Source: Limnoperna fortunei (lineage: Eukaryota; Mollusca; Bivalvia; Mytilida; Modiolidae). Taken from it: DNA of 64,000 nucleotides. Below, piece by piece: positions 1-13,000 of the stretch. How positions within the stretch are numbered: the first letter of the stretch is position 1; each line of letters starts with the position of its first letter. The position numbers and the translations under genes are program-made. The DNA lies in NCBI GenBank assembly GCA_944474755.1, contig OX104115.1, forward strand, positions 68,424,993 through 68,488,992, given 5' to 3'. Below the pieces are notes generated by a model. It was not told the origin of the DNA. It worked only from the letters and a program-made list of their open reading frames with translations, and ran no database searches.

Positions 1-70
1 GGACAGAAACACGTGATCAGTATTAGACTAGTAGTAAACTACCTTAACCTCTCGGTCACCGAGGCTCCCG
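1..70 (-). repeat. tRNA-derived SINE head, cut by window edge
   Basis: Read on the - strand this begins with a tRNA-like A box (GCCTCGGTGACCGAGAGG) followed by TTAAGG. The same head is seen in the better preserved copies at 31530-31781 and 54217-54472. The 3' body lies outside the window. Confidence 0.7.
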
Positions 71-409
71 CTTTAAAATGGATGCAATCCACGAATGTCA
101 AAAGTCTGTTAAAGCATCAATACAATGACCAGCGATAATTTTGAAGTTACATCTTTCTATACTTTTGTACGTATATTTCCAAAAGATGCCTTAATTGTTC
201 GAAGTATCACTAAATTCTGAAATGAGCAAAATAAACATGCAGTACATATACACACAAAAATTTAATATAATAAATGAAATTATTGTAACTATAGCTTTTC
301 GAAACTTACAAAAAAATCCTGATAATCAGTTTTGTTTTAAAATTTTTGAAAACTAAACAAAGAGAGAGAGAGTAAACCTATCCGTTTTTAAGGACAGTGT
401 TAGTATGCG

Positions 410-600
410 TTTACAAAAGCAAGGTCATCTTTAATCTTTTAAAACACTGTTTGTCTCTTTTATTTTAGAAGTTTAATAAATCCATGACATGCACTCAATT
501 TTGATAATTCTAGAGATAAACGATCTACGGATTCCGGAATCGCTCAGTATTAAATTCGGTTATTTGACAGGTATAAATAGTTCTCGCTTTGAACACAGAT
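410..600 (+). promoter_or_regulatory. TEP-A promoter with TATA box
   Basis: A TATAAATAG box lies at 572-580, about 30 bases before the inferred start of a short 5' exon ending at a strong donor (acag|gtaagg, 621/622). The block from about 410 to 600 is repeated upstream of TEP-B (about 40720-40970), including the phrases 'gacatgcactcaat', 'gataaac.atctacggattcc' and 'ttcggttattt'. This conservation outside exons supports it as the real core promoter. No transcription factor site is claimed. Confidence 0.7.
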
Positions 601-621
601 AGACAACCAACATCAAAACAG
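600..621 (+). other. TEP-A exon 1 (5' UTR)
   Basis: This is a short non-coding leader between the TATA box and the donor at 622. The matching exon of TEP-B (about 40972-40994) has the same layout (gatagayaaccaacaacaaaag-like). The 5' end is only inferred from TATA spacing. Confidence 0.6.
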
Positions 622-1492
622 GTAAGGTGTCTTTCTGTATTTTAAACTATATTTAATTAAAGAAAGCCACATTTAATTATGTCTGTTCACAAAGACACAA
701 ACTTAACAGTATTTCAAAATAGTTAAATTAGAAAACAAATAAAATGTCAAATTTACCCTCTTTACTTTTTATATCTCGAGAAACGTATCTGGAAAAGATA
801 GAAAAAAGTTGTTGACATGCTACCTTAAGCTTATTCTTACATGAGAAATTCAATGAAAAAAATGACATCAGTAAAAAATTGAACTAAGTGACCAAAACAA
901 CGTTACTTTAACACATAAAACAAAGACATACACGCAAAAATATATCAAAATTTGATCAAAATAAAAAATTTTACATTTACCAAAATCGCGTTTCTGTATA
1001 CTCCTTTATTAATTGAAATGATTAATGATAGAAAATATCATCGACACACTGCTGAACGTTTATTACAAAAAAAAATCCTACCCTTTAGATATATTGACAA
1101 AATCGGCCACTTTTTCTCATTTTTTTAAAAAGCTACGAGTTACAAAAAAAATATAGCAATGTATGTTTGACTACTCCACTTGAAACAGATCAAAATCGCA
1201 TACAAATTTTAAAAGTTGACATTTGTTAGATTTTGCCCCCTTTTCACTATATTGTTTATTAGAAGACGGTAAACAAGAGAAATTTATTTAAAAACTGCAA
1301 CTGAATCGAATAAACATTAAACAATCTACATCTCATTTAAGCAACAATGTTCCGCTCCATGTGTCCAAACGGTAGACAAAAATAGGTCGGCGTTATTTGA
1401 AAAGACGCATTTATCGCAATCTTATTTTATCAGTGAACATATTGGTAAATATAAAAACAATCGGTGACCAAGATCAAAATGAAGAAACCGGA

Positions 1493-1592
1493 AACGAATC
1501 CGTCTACTCGCAGACGACGTCAAGGACGACTGTAACCATCGTAACGAATCCGTCTACTCGCAGACGACGTCAAGGACGACTGTAACCATCGT
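1493..1592 (+). repeat. 50-base tandem duplication
   Basis: Two head-to-tail copies (1493-1542, 1543-1592) with no difference that I can see, starting 'aacgaatccgtctactcgc'. An ORF that crosses it (1397-1585) owes its openness to the repeat and is not taken as a gene. Confidence 0.9.
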
Positions 1593-2737
1593 ACGAATGA
1601 AAAAAGTTTGTGGCCGTTTAAAAAGTAATTAACATCTTACAACATCTTGTGGCTTTCGAACGTTTTTAGTGGCTTTATCTAGGACGAAGTTCAGTTGGTA
1701 CATTGGAATACATTATATGGGATTTATCTACCTAATAAACTTTGGGTGTTATAATCGCACCAAAAGCTTGTAAAACGTTTAAGCTGCGACGGCATCTGTT
1801 ATCTCCATATAAAGGTTCGAGAAACTCACTTGCCTAAGACGATTGAAATTAGCATAATGTGTTTAAAGGATGAACTTAGAGTAAAATCCAAACAAAAGTT
1901 CCCAAAGCCCTTTCTATCCATAAAGACAATACAAAGTAATAATATCAAACTAAGAATGTTTAAATTGATAATCGATGCTTTAGCTTTAAAATGGCGAACA
2001 GATCAACGCTACGAACGCTTGTGTATTAGTTTTCTACTATTTTAATTGATTTTTATGCCAGGTGACAATTGTATTTTGAATTGATTTGTAATAAATTTAT
2101 AATAAAAATTCGTAAAAATTCTAAGTAGTTTTTAAAAATAATAATTACAAATGATGGTCTATGCAAGTTAATATCGTACTATAGATTGCAGGATAAACAT
2201 AATATCAGTGTATTTGCTTGATACAGAAACAATGTAACCGCTCGATCTGGGGGAAAAGCTCTCGATTCTAAAACACAGCCTTATATTGTTTTTATATTAC
2301 TAACTTGATACGTTATACCAAAAATAAACAACCAAACTAGTTACTTCCAGTACTTTTAAGTAATAAACGGTAAAAACAGGTATTTTGTCGTTAGAGAAGA
2401 CCAGCTTGAAAAATATCGGGGTTACTATCCAACAAGTGGTATTATAAATATTTATAATTATTTTTGCCTATTTCCTATTGGCCTAAACTAATACACGTGA
2501 CTTTCCATTTCCTATCATATTGGGTTTGCAAAAAACTCATTCTACTCAATAAAAAAACCATATTGCACTCTCGTGAGAAATTTATGAATGAAAATAGCCA
2601 GCACGTGCTGTTTCCTGCAACGGAAATACGATAGCCAATCAAATCTTCTTTCTTTAATCCCCTAAACCAATCAAAATTATCGTTCTGACTGATGTTCGGA
2701 TTATATTGTTGTTTGTAAACATGGTAACGTTGTAACG

Positions 2738-3060
2738 TCATCGAGTGAACGTAATGCGGATAGTTCTGGTGCTAATAAGCGAAGATTTGCAGATATTACT
2801 AACTTGGAAATAAATAAAATCATTAAGAAAAGAGATGCTGTCAACACTCGCAAATCTAAAGAGCAAGCGATTATTTTTTTTCCAAATATTTACGTGAAAC
2901 GGATATGTCAGTTAGTTTGGAAAAGGCGGACCCTCAGGAATTAGACTCAAATCTTTGTAAATTTTATGCAGAAGCAAGGACTGAGGATGGGACATTATAC
3001 AAGAAATAATCAATGGAAACATTTCGTCATGGGTTATGTCGATATTTTACCGATTTTTGA
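2738..3060 (+). pseudogene. Crypton-derived (KIAA1958/ZMYM/QRICH1-like) fragment, broken
   Basis: Conceptual translation on + gives a stretch with RRFADITNLEINKIIKKRD, then NTRKSKEQA. After a +1 shift near 2882 it reads KYLRETDMSV, QELDSNLCKFYAEARTEDG, an in-frame stop near 3007, and then a block resembling the SLKSIRHGLNRYL motif of the family. This order matches, from memory, the N-terminal part of the Crypton-type tyrosine-recombinase-derived proteins that are abundant in mollusc genomes. A frameshift, a stop and no catalytic C-terminal part show that it is dead. It sits in intron 1 of TEP-A and probably arrived by transposition. A profile search would settle the family. Confidence 0.7.
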
Positions 3061-3149
3061 GAAATAAATATTATGAAAGACAGTCACTTTCGGGAATAAA
3101 AAAAACCATGTATATTCCATTTCATGACTCAATAAATTATGTAATAAAA

Positions 3150-3290
3150 CAATTACTACACTCGAACTCGATCAATATGAGGTTTTATGGAGCAGGGTAG
3201 AATAATATTGAACTTGGATTCGCCTCGTTCAATATTATTCAACCCTGCTCCATAAAACCTCATATTGATCTCGTTCAAGTGCAGTAATTG
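3150..3290. repeat. Fold-back (MITE-like) hairpin, 64-base arms
   Basis: The left arm 3150-3213 and right arm 3227-3290 are near-perfect reverse complements with a 13-base loop (3214-3226). The core of both arms reads gaggttttatggagcaggg or its complement. It lies directly downstream of the Crypton-like fragment. Confidence 0.9.
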
Positions 3291-3341
3291 TATAATATTA
3301 TACTTTGAAGATTTATTTTTCAATGATTCCTTTGTAAGCAT

Positions 3342-3780
3342 AAATGGTCCATATAATCGTATATAGACCGGCCGGAGTATATGGACCGGTCCTTATAATG
3401 TATATGAACCGACTGTGGATAAAATGTACATTGGATTTACACATCTGTGCGAAAAACACAAATAACCAAATATGTGATTAGTAATCACAGTGAAGATTAT
3501 TTACGACAAGTAACTGATATGCGAAAATGAGTATTCAGAAGAAAAAATAACCTAAAATGATTAGTCATGACAGTACATGTTGTGCATATGGAGCAAATAA
3601 GTGAGTATAGAAGCTTTCACAAAGTACAAATATAATATAACAAATAATTCATGACATATCGGGTCATATGGCAGTATATGGACCGGTTGGTGGCCCTAAA
3701 AAATATATGGACCTCAGCTGCGCTTCGGTCCATATAAATTGTTGGGGCCACCAACCGGTCCTTATACTGCCATATGGCCC
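3342..3780. repeat. Nested palindromic repeat
   Basis: The arms 3661-3696 and 3745-3780 pair with about two mismatches (gcagtatatggaccggttgg and its complement). Inside them a second pair, 3702-3712 and 3727-3738, also folds. Related 'ggtccatata' and 'accggtcc' words recur at 3346-3410, so the whole block looks like one compound non-autonomous element. Confidence 0.75.
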
Positions 3781-4004
3781 TCAGTGTCATAAACTATTTG
3801 TTAAATAGCGTTGCAATAAGATTGGGAAGTCCATGTTTTAAAAGGTGATATCAAAGTTATATATTACTGAGGAAACAAATATTGACTTCTTCGAAAAAAA
3901 TAAAAGCTCTAATAATTCAGAAATAGTCATTGACTTCTACTGTTGTCACAATAACTGTGTAATCTTGTTGTATATATGCTTAGATTTTTACTTTTTTATT
4001 TTAG

Positions 4005-4056
4005 ATATGCGACTTTTATTTTTGGCCGCTCTTGCGGCCACTGCGTTCGCAAAAGA
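4005..4056 (+). CDS. TEP-A exon 2: start codon and signal peptide
   Basis: The exon follows a ttttattttag acceptor and has its ATG at 4007-4009. It encodes [17 protein letters not shown], a short n-region, a hydrophobic core and a small-residue cleavage site (AFA-K). It ends in phase 2 at ga|gtaagt. TEP-B has the same exon (MRLLILAVVAATVFAKE) at 41765-41816, which supports this start over the upstream in-frame ATG at 3845. Confidence 0.9.
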
Positions 4057-7000
4057 GTAAGTATGTTTCAATTTTTTCTTGTATAGTTACCTTGCTGTCT
4101 GTTTTTTACTTTGCCCATGTTGTACTAAAAAATTTCTAAAGATTGGTAATGAGATCTTATTTTGTTTTCTGTAGCGGCTATAATTCATTCTCTTAGAATT
4201 TTCCGACATCTACTAAAGGGTCTTTAACATTTAAGGATCGTGGAACACTGTACACATGTAACCATTTTTTGATCCGAGGCCAGGCTTTCCGTAGTCAAAC
4301 TTAGACACCAACGATACCAATATTTTGGTTAATTTTCTTTAACACTACTTTCAATTATTTTAAATTTATTTTTTACAGTACATACGTAATAATTGCACCA
4401 ACAGATATAAGACCTGGAGTATCTCTGAACATCAGCGTCAATATCTTGAAGGCTTCAACTGATGTAAATGTACGGGCTGAAATTATTAGATCTTCAGACA
4501 AGGCGGCAATCAGCAGTTCAGTTGGAACGTTTCACCAAGGTACGGTTCAGGACAGAACACATTAAATAAATCAATTATGATAAATAGAAACACGATGTTA
4601 ATTTTTGAAGACAATATAAAAATCTTTCATAATATATATATTATTGCCTTCGTCCTTTATAGTCACTTCTCACCGTCAAGTTTTACCCATATATTTTCTA
4701 TATTTCGAATGTATTAATCGCGATCAAGAACAATAAAAGAAACGGTAACAATACCATATTTTATTATATTCAGAATAACTCGAAATAGTATTACCACCAT
4801 ACGAGTCGCGAATTATATTTTATATTTTAAATTATTATTTAAGATATGAATTATGTAAAAAAAACTGTATCAAATGCGATTTTGTTCTTTTACATTACGT
4901 CCAAAGTATTAAGGAAAACAATTTATTACACTAACAAAAAAGCGCCAGTCCCCAATTTAATAGCATAAATTTCACACTCACGGCGTTAACGCTATTACTG
5001 GTATCAGCAATGAAAATGCATATTTCTAAATATTTGTGCAATAAATCTTAAAATCATCTCATTAAAAAAGTATGAAGCATCTTCATTGTAAAAAAAATAA
5101 CGATATTTCATTCGATGTAATAACGCATTGTAGTGACTGAACTTCCGCTTTGCAAAATAATAAACATGGGTTTATTATACTGTTTATGTATCAATAAATG
5201 AAATTTAAAATATCATTTCAGATACACCTGGCCTACTAACGCTTCAAGTAAGTGACTTAAATTTTGTGTTTAAAAATAAATCTTCCAAAATGCAACATAA
5301 ACGTTTATGTTTACAAATTAAAAATACAAAATTGTATGCCACAGTCAAGTTTGTTTTGCATAACTTCACTAGCTATTTACGAATATTAAAATCTAGTAAT
5401 TGTAAGTGTAAATTAGATTTGAACTGTTGTTGTTTTAAAGGTACATTGTGCCAATAGTAACATTCAATAAAATACTATAAATATTTTATATTCGTGTAGC
5501 TTGTTTCATCCTTCGTTACATACATGTTTAGATTCCAGACGATCTTCACACAGATTCGTATACCCTCCAAGTTAGTGGCTCTGGTGGACTGACATTCACC
5601 AATGAGACCACCCTCAATTACCAAGCTAAGAGCATCTCAGTTTTTATACAAACTGATAAAGCAATGTATAAACCAGGTCAAACAGGTTTGTGAAGTCATA
5701 CATCTATATTATAATCATTTATTTCATTATGTTTTATTTAACTTTAACAATTTTTTAATAATGTTTCTGAAAATCAACAATTCAGTGGTTGTCTGCATGA
5801 AATACAAACAAGTTCATTAACCTTTGTAAGTGCATGCTATTGGAATTAAAGTAACATTAATATATAACCATTTGTGTTTAGTTCACTTCCGTGCATTCGC
5901 CATGTACCCAAACCTGACAGTGTATGATGGACCAATGGACGTAGAAATTTATGTAAGTATATCGTAAACTTAACCAAAAACTTGAATTTAGAAGATTTGA
6001 AAAATATGTATCAAAATCCAGACTATTCGTTTAATTATACTTTATACGCTTATGCCACTACATGTATCTACTACGTACGAGAAACAACTGAAAAATTGTT
6101 TTTGTCTTTGTCAAAAATATATTTGTAAATGGATGAAATCAACTGATTTTAGGTTGTAATATGTTCTTATTATGAAGCCTTAAGGATCGTATTAATCTTT
6201 TTTTCAGGATCCCAACACCAACAAGATAAAGCAATGGCTTAAACTAAGAGATATCTCTGGAGTTATCACAAATTTCATGGTTATGGACACCCAACCAGTA
6301 TTAGGAGACTGGAAAATCAAAGTCATAACCCATGTAAATATAGACATTTTAATCGACTATCATCACTCCCACTGAATAATAAATGAGAATTTATTTACAT
6401 TTAATAAAAATGTTGGCGATTAAATTATGGCATGTTGGTTAATCAAAAATAACGCAACACACTGGTGACCATAAAGAGTTTGTTAGAATTTGAAATAAAG
6501 TGTTCAACTATTATTATATATTAAAAAGAAAAAAAAGGTTTTATATGCAAGATAAAAAAGTACACAATTAACAAAAAATTGAAGATGTTTAGTTTAATGT
6601 CATAAAATATTAGTAGGTACTAATAAATTTCAATCCCAACAAAGTAACATATTTTAAATCATTTGAAAGTAATTGAAATTCACGAATTTATTGAATCGTG
6701 ACATACAAATTTTCTCTTAAAATCTTACAAATTGATTCTTTAGAAGGTCCACAGAACCCGAAAATTCCATGGGAATCTCGAAAACGGATATCTAAGATTT
6801 TACATACTTTTTATACAATTCGACGATTCAGTAATATCAACATTACATAGTCATTCACATTACATTACAATTATTGTTTGCCTTCGTAAAACATTAAGAT
6901 GTTCAATCCCATATATCTAGAATATGTTTTCCAGGGCAGATCAGAAGAAAAAGTGTTTACCGTTGCCCATTATGGTATGTGCAATACGTTTTACACTTAC

Positions 7001-10000
7001 TTTATTGACTTACGTCAATTCGTTGTATATTTATTCCTAATTACAAATGTCTTTTGCATACATCACTGTATTTATCCACGATTTAATTGTGTGGGAAATG
7101 TTACAAATAAATATTTCGGCCTAGATCAAATAATTTTAAGTCGAACATAATAATTTACCAGTTAAAACAAATTTTACAAATAACATCTAACTGCTAACTG
7201 GAATTAGGTGAGGTAAAATACGCACATGTACATTAAAGATGTATTTTATTACGTCTGAACGTCTAAAGGGAAATTCGGTAAGCTTGCATTGCTGAACAAA
7301 TTATTGCAAAACTTGTTTTGTTTGTTTACAAAGCACCTGTTGTTTTCGTACCGCTGTTCAATGAAAATTTATTTCGTTGCCAGTCTAAAATAGAGAGTAA
7401 AACAATACAGATTGGCATGATTTTTATAATTTGTTTCAATCTTTAAACAGTGCTGCCAAAGTTTGAAGTATCAGTGGAGTTACCGTCTTTTATTTTGACG
7501 ACCGACACCAGTCTCCAAGGAACAGTAAAAGCTACGTGAGTCATCATCATCATAATCATCATCATCATCATCATTGTTTATTATAAGTATTAGACATTTG
7601 ACTTAAAACAAATTTTGAACCGTTATTTCTTTTTACTTTTTCTGTAAAATAATAAAATATTTAATTATAATTCAAACATTTTTATTAAAGAAATATTTTT
7701 GAATTTCCTTGTGTTTCTATATATGTAGTACAAATTAGACCCTGGAACTGAGCATCAGAGATATAGTCTAAAACTGTAATTACAAAATGTTTATGGAAAC
7801 ATATAAAACCGAAGCGATCCATTCTGTACAGTTCTTTTTTTTCCTCGGCCTCACGGAACTTAAAGTAGCACAGTATGCTAACAAAACAGTTTTATTTCTT
7901 ACAATAATTAAATATCAAAGCATATGACAGATTACAACGGTACGTGTATAAATCAAGCAATATATAAGATATAATATATACTAATTTTTAACCCCAGCCA
8001 GATATTTTTTAAGTTAAATTTATCTTGTCATATCTATCATTATGGTTACAACGTTTTTTGTTTTTATTACCACATGGACATTGTCAAACATGTACCATAA
8101 GATTTTTACTTTCAGTTATACCTATGGAAAACCAGTCACTGGTACCGTCAAACTTCGAGTACAGTTGGATTACTGGTATCGACCATGGAATTACCAAGGA
8201 GCAGAACCGATGGTGGAATTGACTTTAAATGTAAATAAGAAACAACATATTTGACAAACGTTATTTCCTTTGTCGATATTTTCCTTTGTTGTCGTTTTAG
8301 GATATAATTCATCATGACTGCGATAAAATTTATCTATACTTTATATATACTTAACAGTTCCCTTATCTCAAAATCATGTGATCTTAATCATGTGGATTCT
8401 ATTAAAAAATTCTCTTTTATTCTGTTAAACCGTTTGCAAAATTGAATTTCGCAAAACAGATTCTACATTGATTCTTATAATTAAAGATAATGCATCAACG
8501 ACCTAAATTAGACTTTATCCATATACAAGCACTGCATTATAAGAATGAACCTTCGGACAGAGAGGCCTGCTATACTATGAGATTATTCAGGGTTAAATTA
8601 ATATTTAAATGAAAATCTTATTTAGTGTCGTTAAAGGAAAACAATAAGCATGTACAGTCCGCTTTGAGTCTCCGATAATGCACGCTTGTTTGTATGTAAA
8701 ATTCTGATTGTTAGGTTTAATTTGGTATAACGTTTGGAATTTTGATAATAAAAGCTCTACAACATCTTAATTATATGATTTTAAATATTTTTGGGGGTTT
8801 GCGCACCATTGATGAGCTTTGATTAGATGAAACGCGTACCTAATTTTGTAACCTTGGTATCCTTGAAGGCTTTTTTAAATTTAAAACTGTCACAAACGCC
8901 TATTTTGAAATATGAAATGTGTATATAACTCCAGGGATTTTATCGTTTTTCTTGTTTTATTTACAGTTGGATGGAGAATCAAAATTCAACATCCCGCTTT
9001 CCAACTTCCAGACGAATGGCCAAATTTATGATGGTAGAAAGCTTAAAGTAGAGGCCAATGTCACAGAAGGTTTAACACAAATAACATTGAGCGGGAAAGA
9101 GTCCGTTGTATTTCACCAGAATGCCGAAAAGATTGAATTCTTACAATCGAATCCAGAAACGTTTAAACCAGGACTTCCTTACACTGCATATGTAAGGAAA
9201 CAGTAATTAGATATATTTAAATACTAAAGATTGATTTGCTGGATATGTAGCATATGACCCCCATAGAGATGCATACGGAAAGACAACTGAAACAATTTTA
9301 ACAGTAGACATGCAGAATGTTACCAAAACAACTGATAACTAACTCAGATAACTGTTTTCTAAGCAACTTTTTTGTCTGACCCTGTGGGATTTTTCACAGT
9401 GGACTGTACAGTCATAGGCTTGAATGCCTAGAAAAAAGCCTCTTATAGATTTTAGAAGACATGCAGGTGCTTTGAGAATATTTCTTTTTTTTATAACTGG
9501 CTCTTGTCTGATATTTGTTTGTTAATTGTCAGTTCAAACTTTTTCGAAAGAAATAAAGCCACACCATATCGCGTTACAGTTTTCATTTCGATTTTGTACT
9601 CATTTATACTGTAGTTTTGTTTGATTTTATATAAATTAATGTCTTAAAAATAATATGAATTTTAAATGTGACAACTATCCTAAAATTATTTTAACAATGA
9701 TAACTATTTATATCAAAAAATAGTTACGAAAAACGTATCAGTTGGGTAAATTGGACTTGCTACAGGATTCGGTCAAAAGAAAATCATTTGTCCGACTATT
9801 CTCCCATTACTTGTAATTGTAAGGCATGTTTTATTAACAACCTGCTAATTAACGCTCACAGTAATAGTTTCAGTGTGTTTTACCAATACACGTTTTTGTT
9901 AGCATCTGCATATCACTTATTATTTTTCAGCTTCGAGTTGCTAAGCAAGATGACACGCCTGTTTCTGGAGTGAAATCACCTGTAGTTTTACAAACTACAG

Positions 10001-13000
10001 TCACGTACGAGCTTCCAGAACCTTCGCCTACACCTCAGTTCTATTATGGTCCACAAACCTCAAATTACAAGATTGCTGACAGATCTTTTACGGTGCCAGA
10101 CTCAGGAGTTGTATCAGTTCAAGTAGATATTCCAGAGAATGCAACCAGCATTTCTCTTGTTGTAAGTCTAACTCTGTCTGTGCATGACATAACTACCATT
10201 TGACATAGTTTATTGAATTAACCTTTGCCATGTACTGTTTTCCGTTTAAGAATGTTTTGAATGCTAAGAAATACAACTGAAGAAGTTTGAAGTTAACCAA
10301 ATTAATGTACATGGACCTTTTATGTTGTCAGACGGAAATTTTACTACTAAAGTTTGTTAATTTTCCATATTTTTGAGAATGTGCTTACCATAATAAAATT
10401 GTTGTGATGTAGAAATTATAAAAAATTATTATTATACATTACATAATTTTAAAAGTAGTATTCCGAAAAAAGCATTACAATGTAGCTGTAATCCGATTAT
10501 GAAGTAAAAGCATGAACATCTTTATCGTGATTCTTATCTAGTTAATTTCTATGTTCACTATTTACAAAAAGAATTTGATTCTTTTTACGCTATTATCAGC
10601 TGTTATACATTTTAGTTCATGTGTTGTTCCCATGAAGTTTATGTGCGTCTGCACGTTCTACGCTACTACTAAGCATGTTTCTTTTCAGGCTCAATTCGGA
10701 ACCCTGCAAGCATACAAAACATTAAGCAAGAGTTATTCCCCAAGTAACAGCTATATTCAATTGTTTTTGCGGTCATCTCATCTAAAGGTACTAATTAACT
10801 TTCTTATAATATAGTTTTTTCCATGCATTAGAAATTTTTAAAGTAGTAGAGTGTCGTTTAATACATGTTTTTCAAACAGAAAATGTGTGCTGTATAACAT
10901 TACTTTATCCCAGTATGATAAGTACATGGGTAATTTGATAAAATATTATATACAATTATTTGAAAAAGGACTATTTACCACCATTAGACCAATGTCGCTC
11001 TGGTTTCATCACCAAGCAAAACTGTTCACTGAAATCACCACAAAAACTGCTTATATTAATTATCGTTGAATGACTACTCTTTGACTTACTATTAAATTGT
11101 GCATAAATAATAGTGATTACCACACAGGTCATGCGATATATGAAGGAAGATATATTAACGGGATTTTTATGAACCATATACACTATCAATTGGGTTCATT
11201 ATCGTTACATGTTTTACTGGTCTTACATTTCCAGCAGTGCATACAAAACCAATATTGTGATAAGTTTTTGTCATTTTAAATTTTAAACAGCCACATCTAC
11301 TATTTGGTTTCATATTAAATTTCATAATTATGTATATTTATTATGAAACATCAACAGAACCTTTAAACACTTTAATTGCTATTGCTGAACAATTATTTCG
11401 TTATTTTTTATTATATATATTGTAATGATCTTTATTTGTTTATGTCATTTCCGTTCTTACTACTAAAATTCATTATTCATATCTTCATTATAGGCAGGAA
11501 GTGGAGCTAGTTTTGATGTAGAATCAACAGAAGCAGTTACTTTACTTATTTATCAGGTACTAGTGAATTGTTAACTTTTGTTAACACATAATTTAGAATT
11601 CAGAAGACTGCTTATTTAAAACCTTATAGTATAAAAGAATTAAAAATAAAATTCCTTGCTTATAATTAATAAGTTCTTTTGCAAATGGATCAAAGTGGTC
11701 TTATTTTCTGAACATTTACTGCTTAATTTGTTAATCATGAAAGCAAAGAGAATTAAAAAAAAACCTACTGGTGTTGTAGGACTTATTTTCTGAAACATTA
11801 TTCTCATTTGCACCATAGGTCTTGTCACGAGGTGCTTTAGTTGCAACGGGTACCGTTCACGGTGGACATCAGAAAAAATTGTCTTTTTCCATTCCTGTCA
11901 ATTCAAAGATGGCACCCAATGCTCGCATAGTAGTATACTATGTTCGCGCTGATGGGGAGATTGTTACAGACAGTATAAGTTTTGATGTGGAAGGTGTCTT
12001 TGATAATCAGGTATGTTTCATTTCATCATGCTGAGGTTGAATTTACAAATGTTATTAATTTTTCTTGAGACAAAAAGAAGAAATAAATCAATAAGGGAAC
12101 AAAACACCAAATGTTGTGTGATTCTGTGTAATTGATAACACTTTTTGGAGAATTCAAACTCATTGTGTTGGGAATTTATTTAGAGTGTTTATAATATTTG
12201 AACAGGTTACAAATATTTATTGATTGTGTATTTAAGTGTATTTAATATTAAATAAAGAATTAATGTATTTCTTAAAGGTTTCAATATCCTTTGACAAATC
12301 AAAAGCTCAACCAGGTGATCAAGTCAATGTACAGGTTTCTGCTGATCCACAATCTGTCGTAAATTTACTGGCTGTAGATCAAAGTGTATTGCTTTTAAAA
12401 TCAGGAAACGACATCACACCTTCTGAGGTAAGCTGTAAAATTTGTTATTTTACCTTAAATAATGACTAAATAAATATGTGATCTCCGTGAATCAATATGC
12501 TTATAATATTAATGACCTATAAAAAGTAAAAATCAAAAACATTAAAATGAATAAAACTATCCACTCGATCAAAATTGAAAAGTTCCTGAGCATGACACCA
12601 TAATTGAAGACAGCAATATTACAAATGGAATAAACAGTTTATAAAAATGTTGTCGTTTAAGAATCAATATCGTTAATGATAAATGGAAAGTAAACATAAG
12701 AACAATGTAGAACAGAAACAGTAATTAGTTGAAATTGGTATCATAATTTTGTAGATATGAAATAAAATACAATACGATAATAGTTGAAGTACATAATTGA
12801 ATTTAGACTTTCAAATTTCTAACAAGCCATAAAATGATCTAAACAGTTATATACATCCTAATTATTTCAAATGTAATTATATAAATAAGTATTTACTTAA
12901 ATCGGCAGTTCCATGACACAAGATTACAAGACAGCATTACTTATTATTTCGTACTTTGTAGATCCAACAGAAACCATTTAAATATTACATTACTGTTATA

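Larger units (their letters stand above)
622..4004 (+). other. TEP-A intron 1 (overview)
   Basis: This 3.4 kb intron separates the untranslated leader from the signal-peptide exon; the TEP-B equivalent is only 0.77 kb (40995-41764). The extra length includes a 50-base tandem duplication, a Crypton-like fragment and two inverted-repeat elements, listed separately. I see no coding potential in 622-1490 or 1600-2735; the small ORFs there have no recognisable composition. Confidence 0.6.

Noticed and set aside
3845..4060. Upstream in-frame ATG at 3845 as the TEP-A start
   Set aside because: A good acceptor lies between it and the signal peptide, TEP-B has no matching extension, and the ATG at 4007 gives a proper signal peptide.
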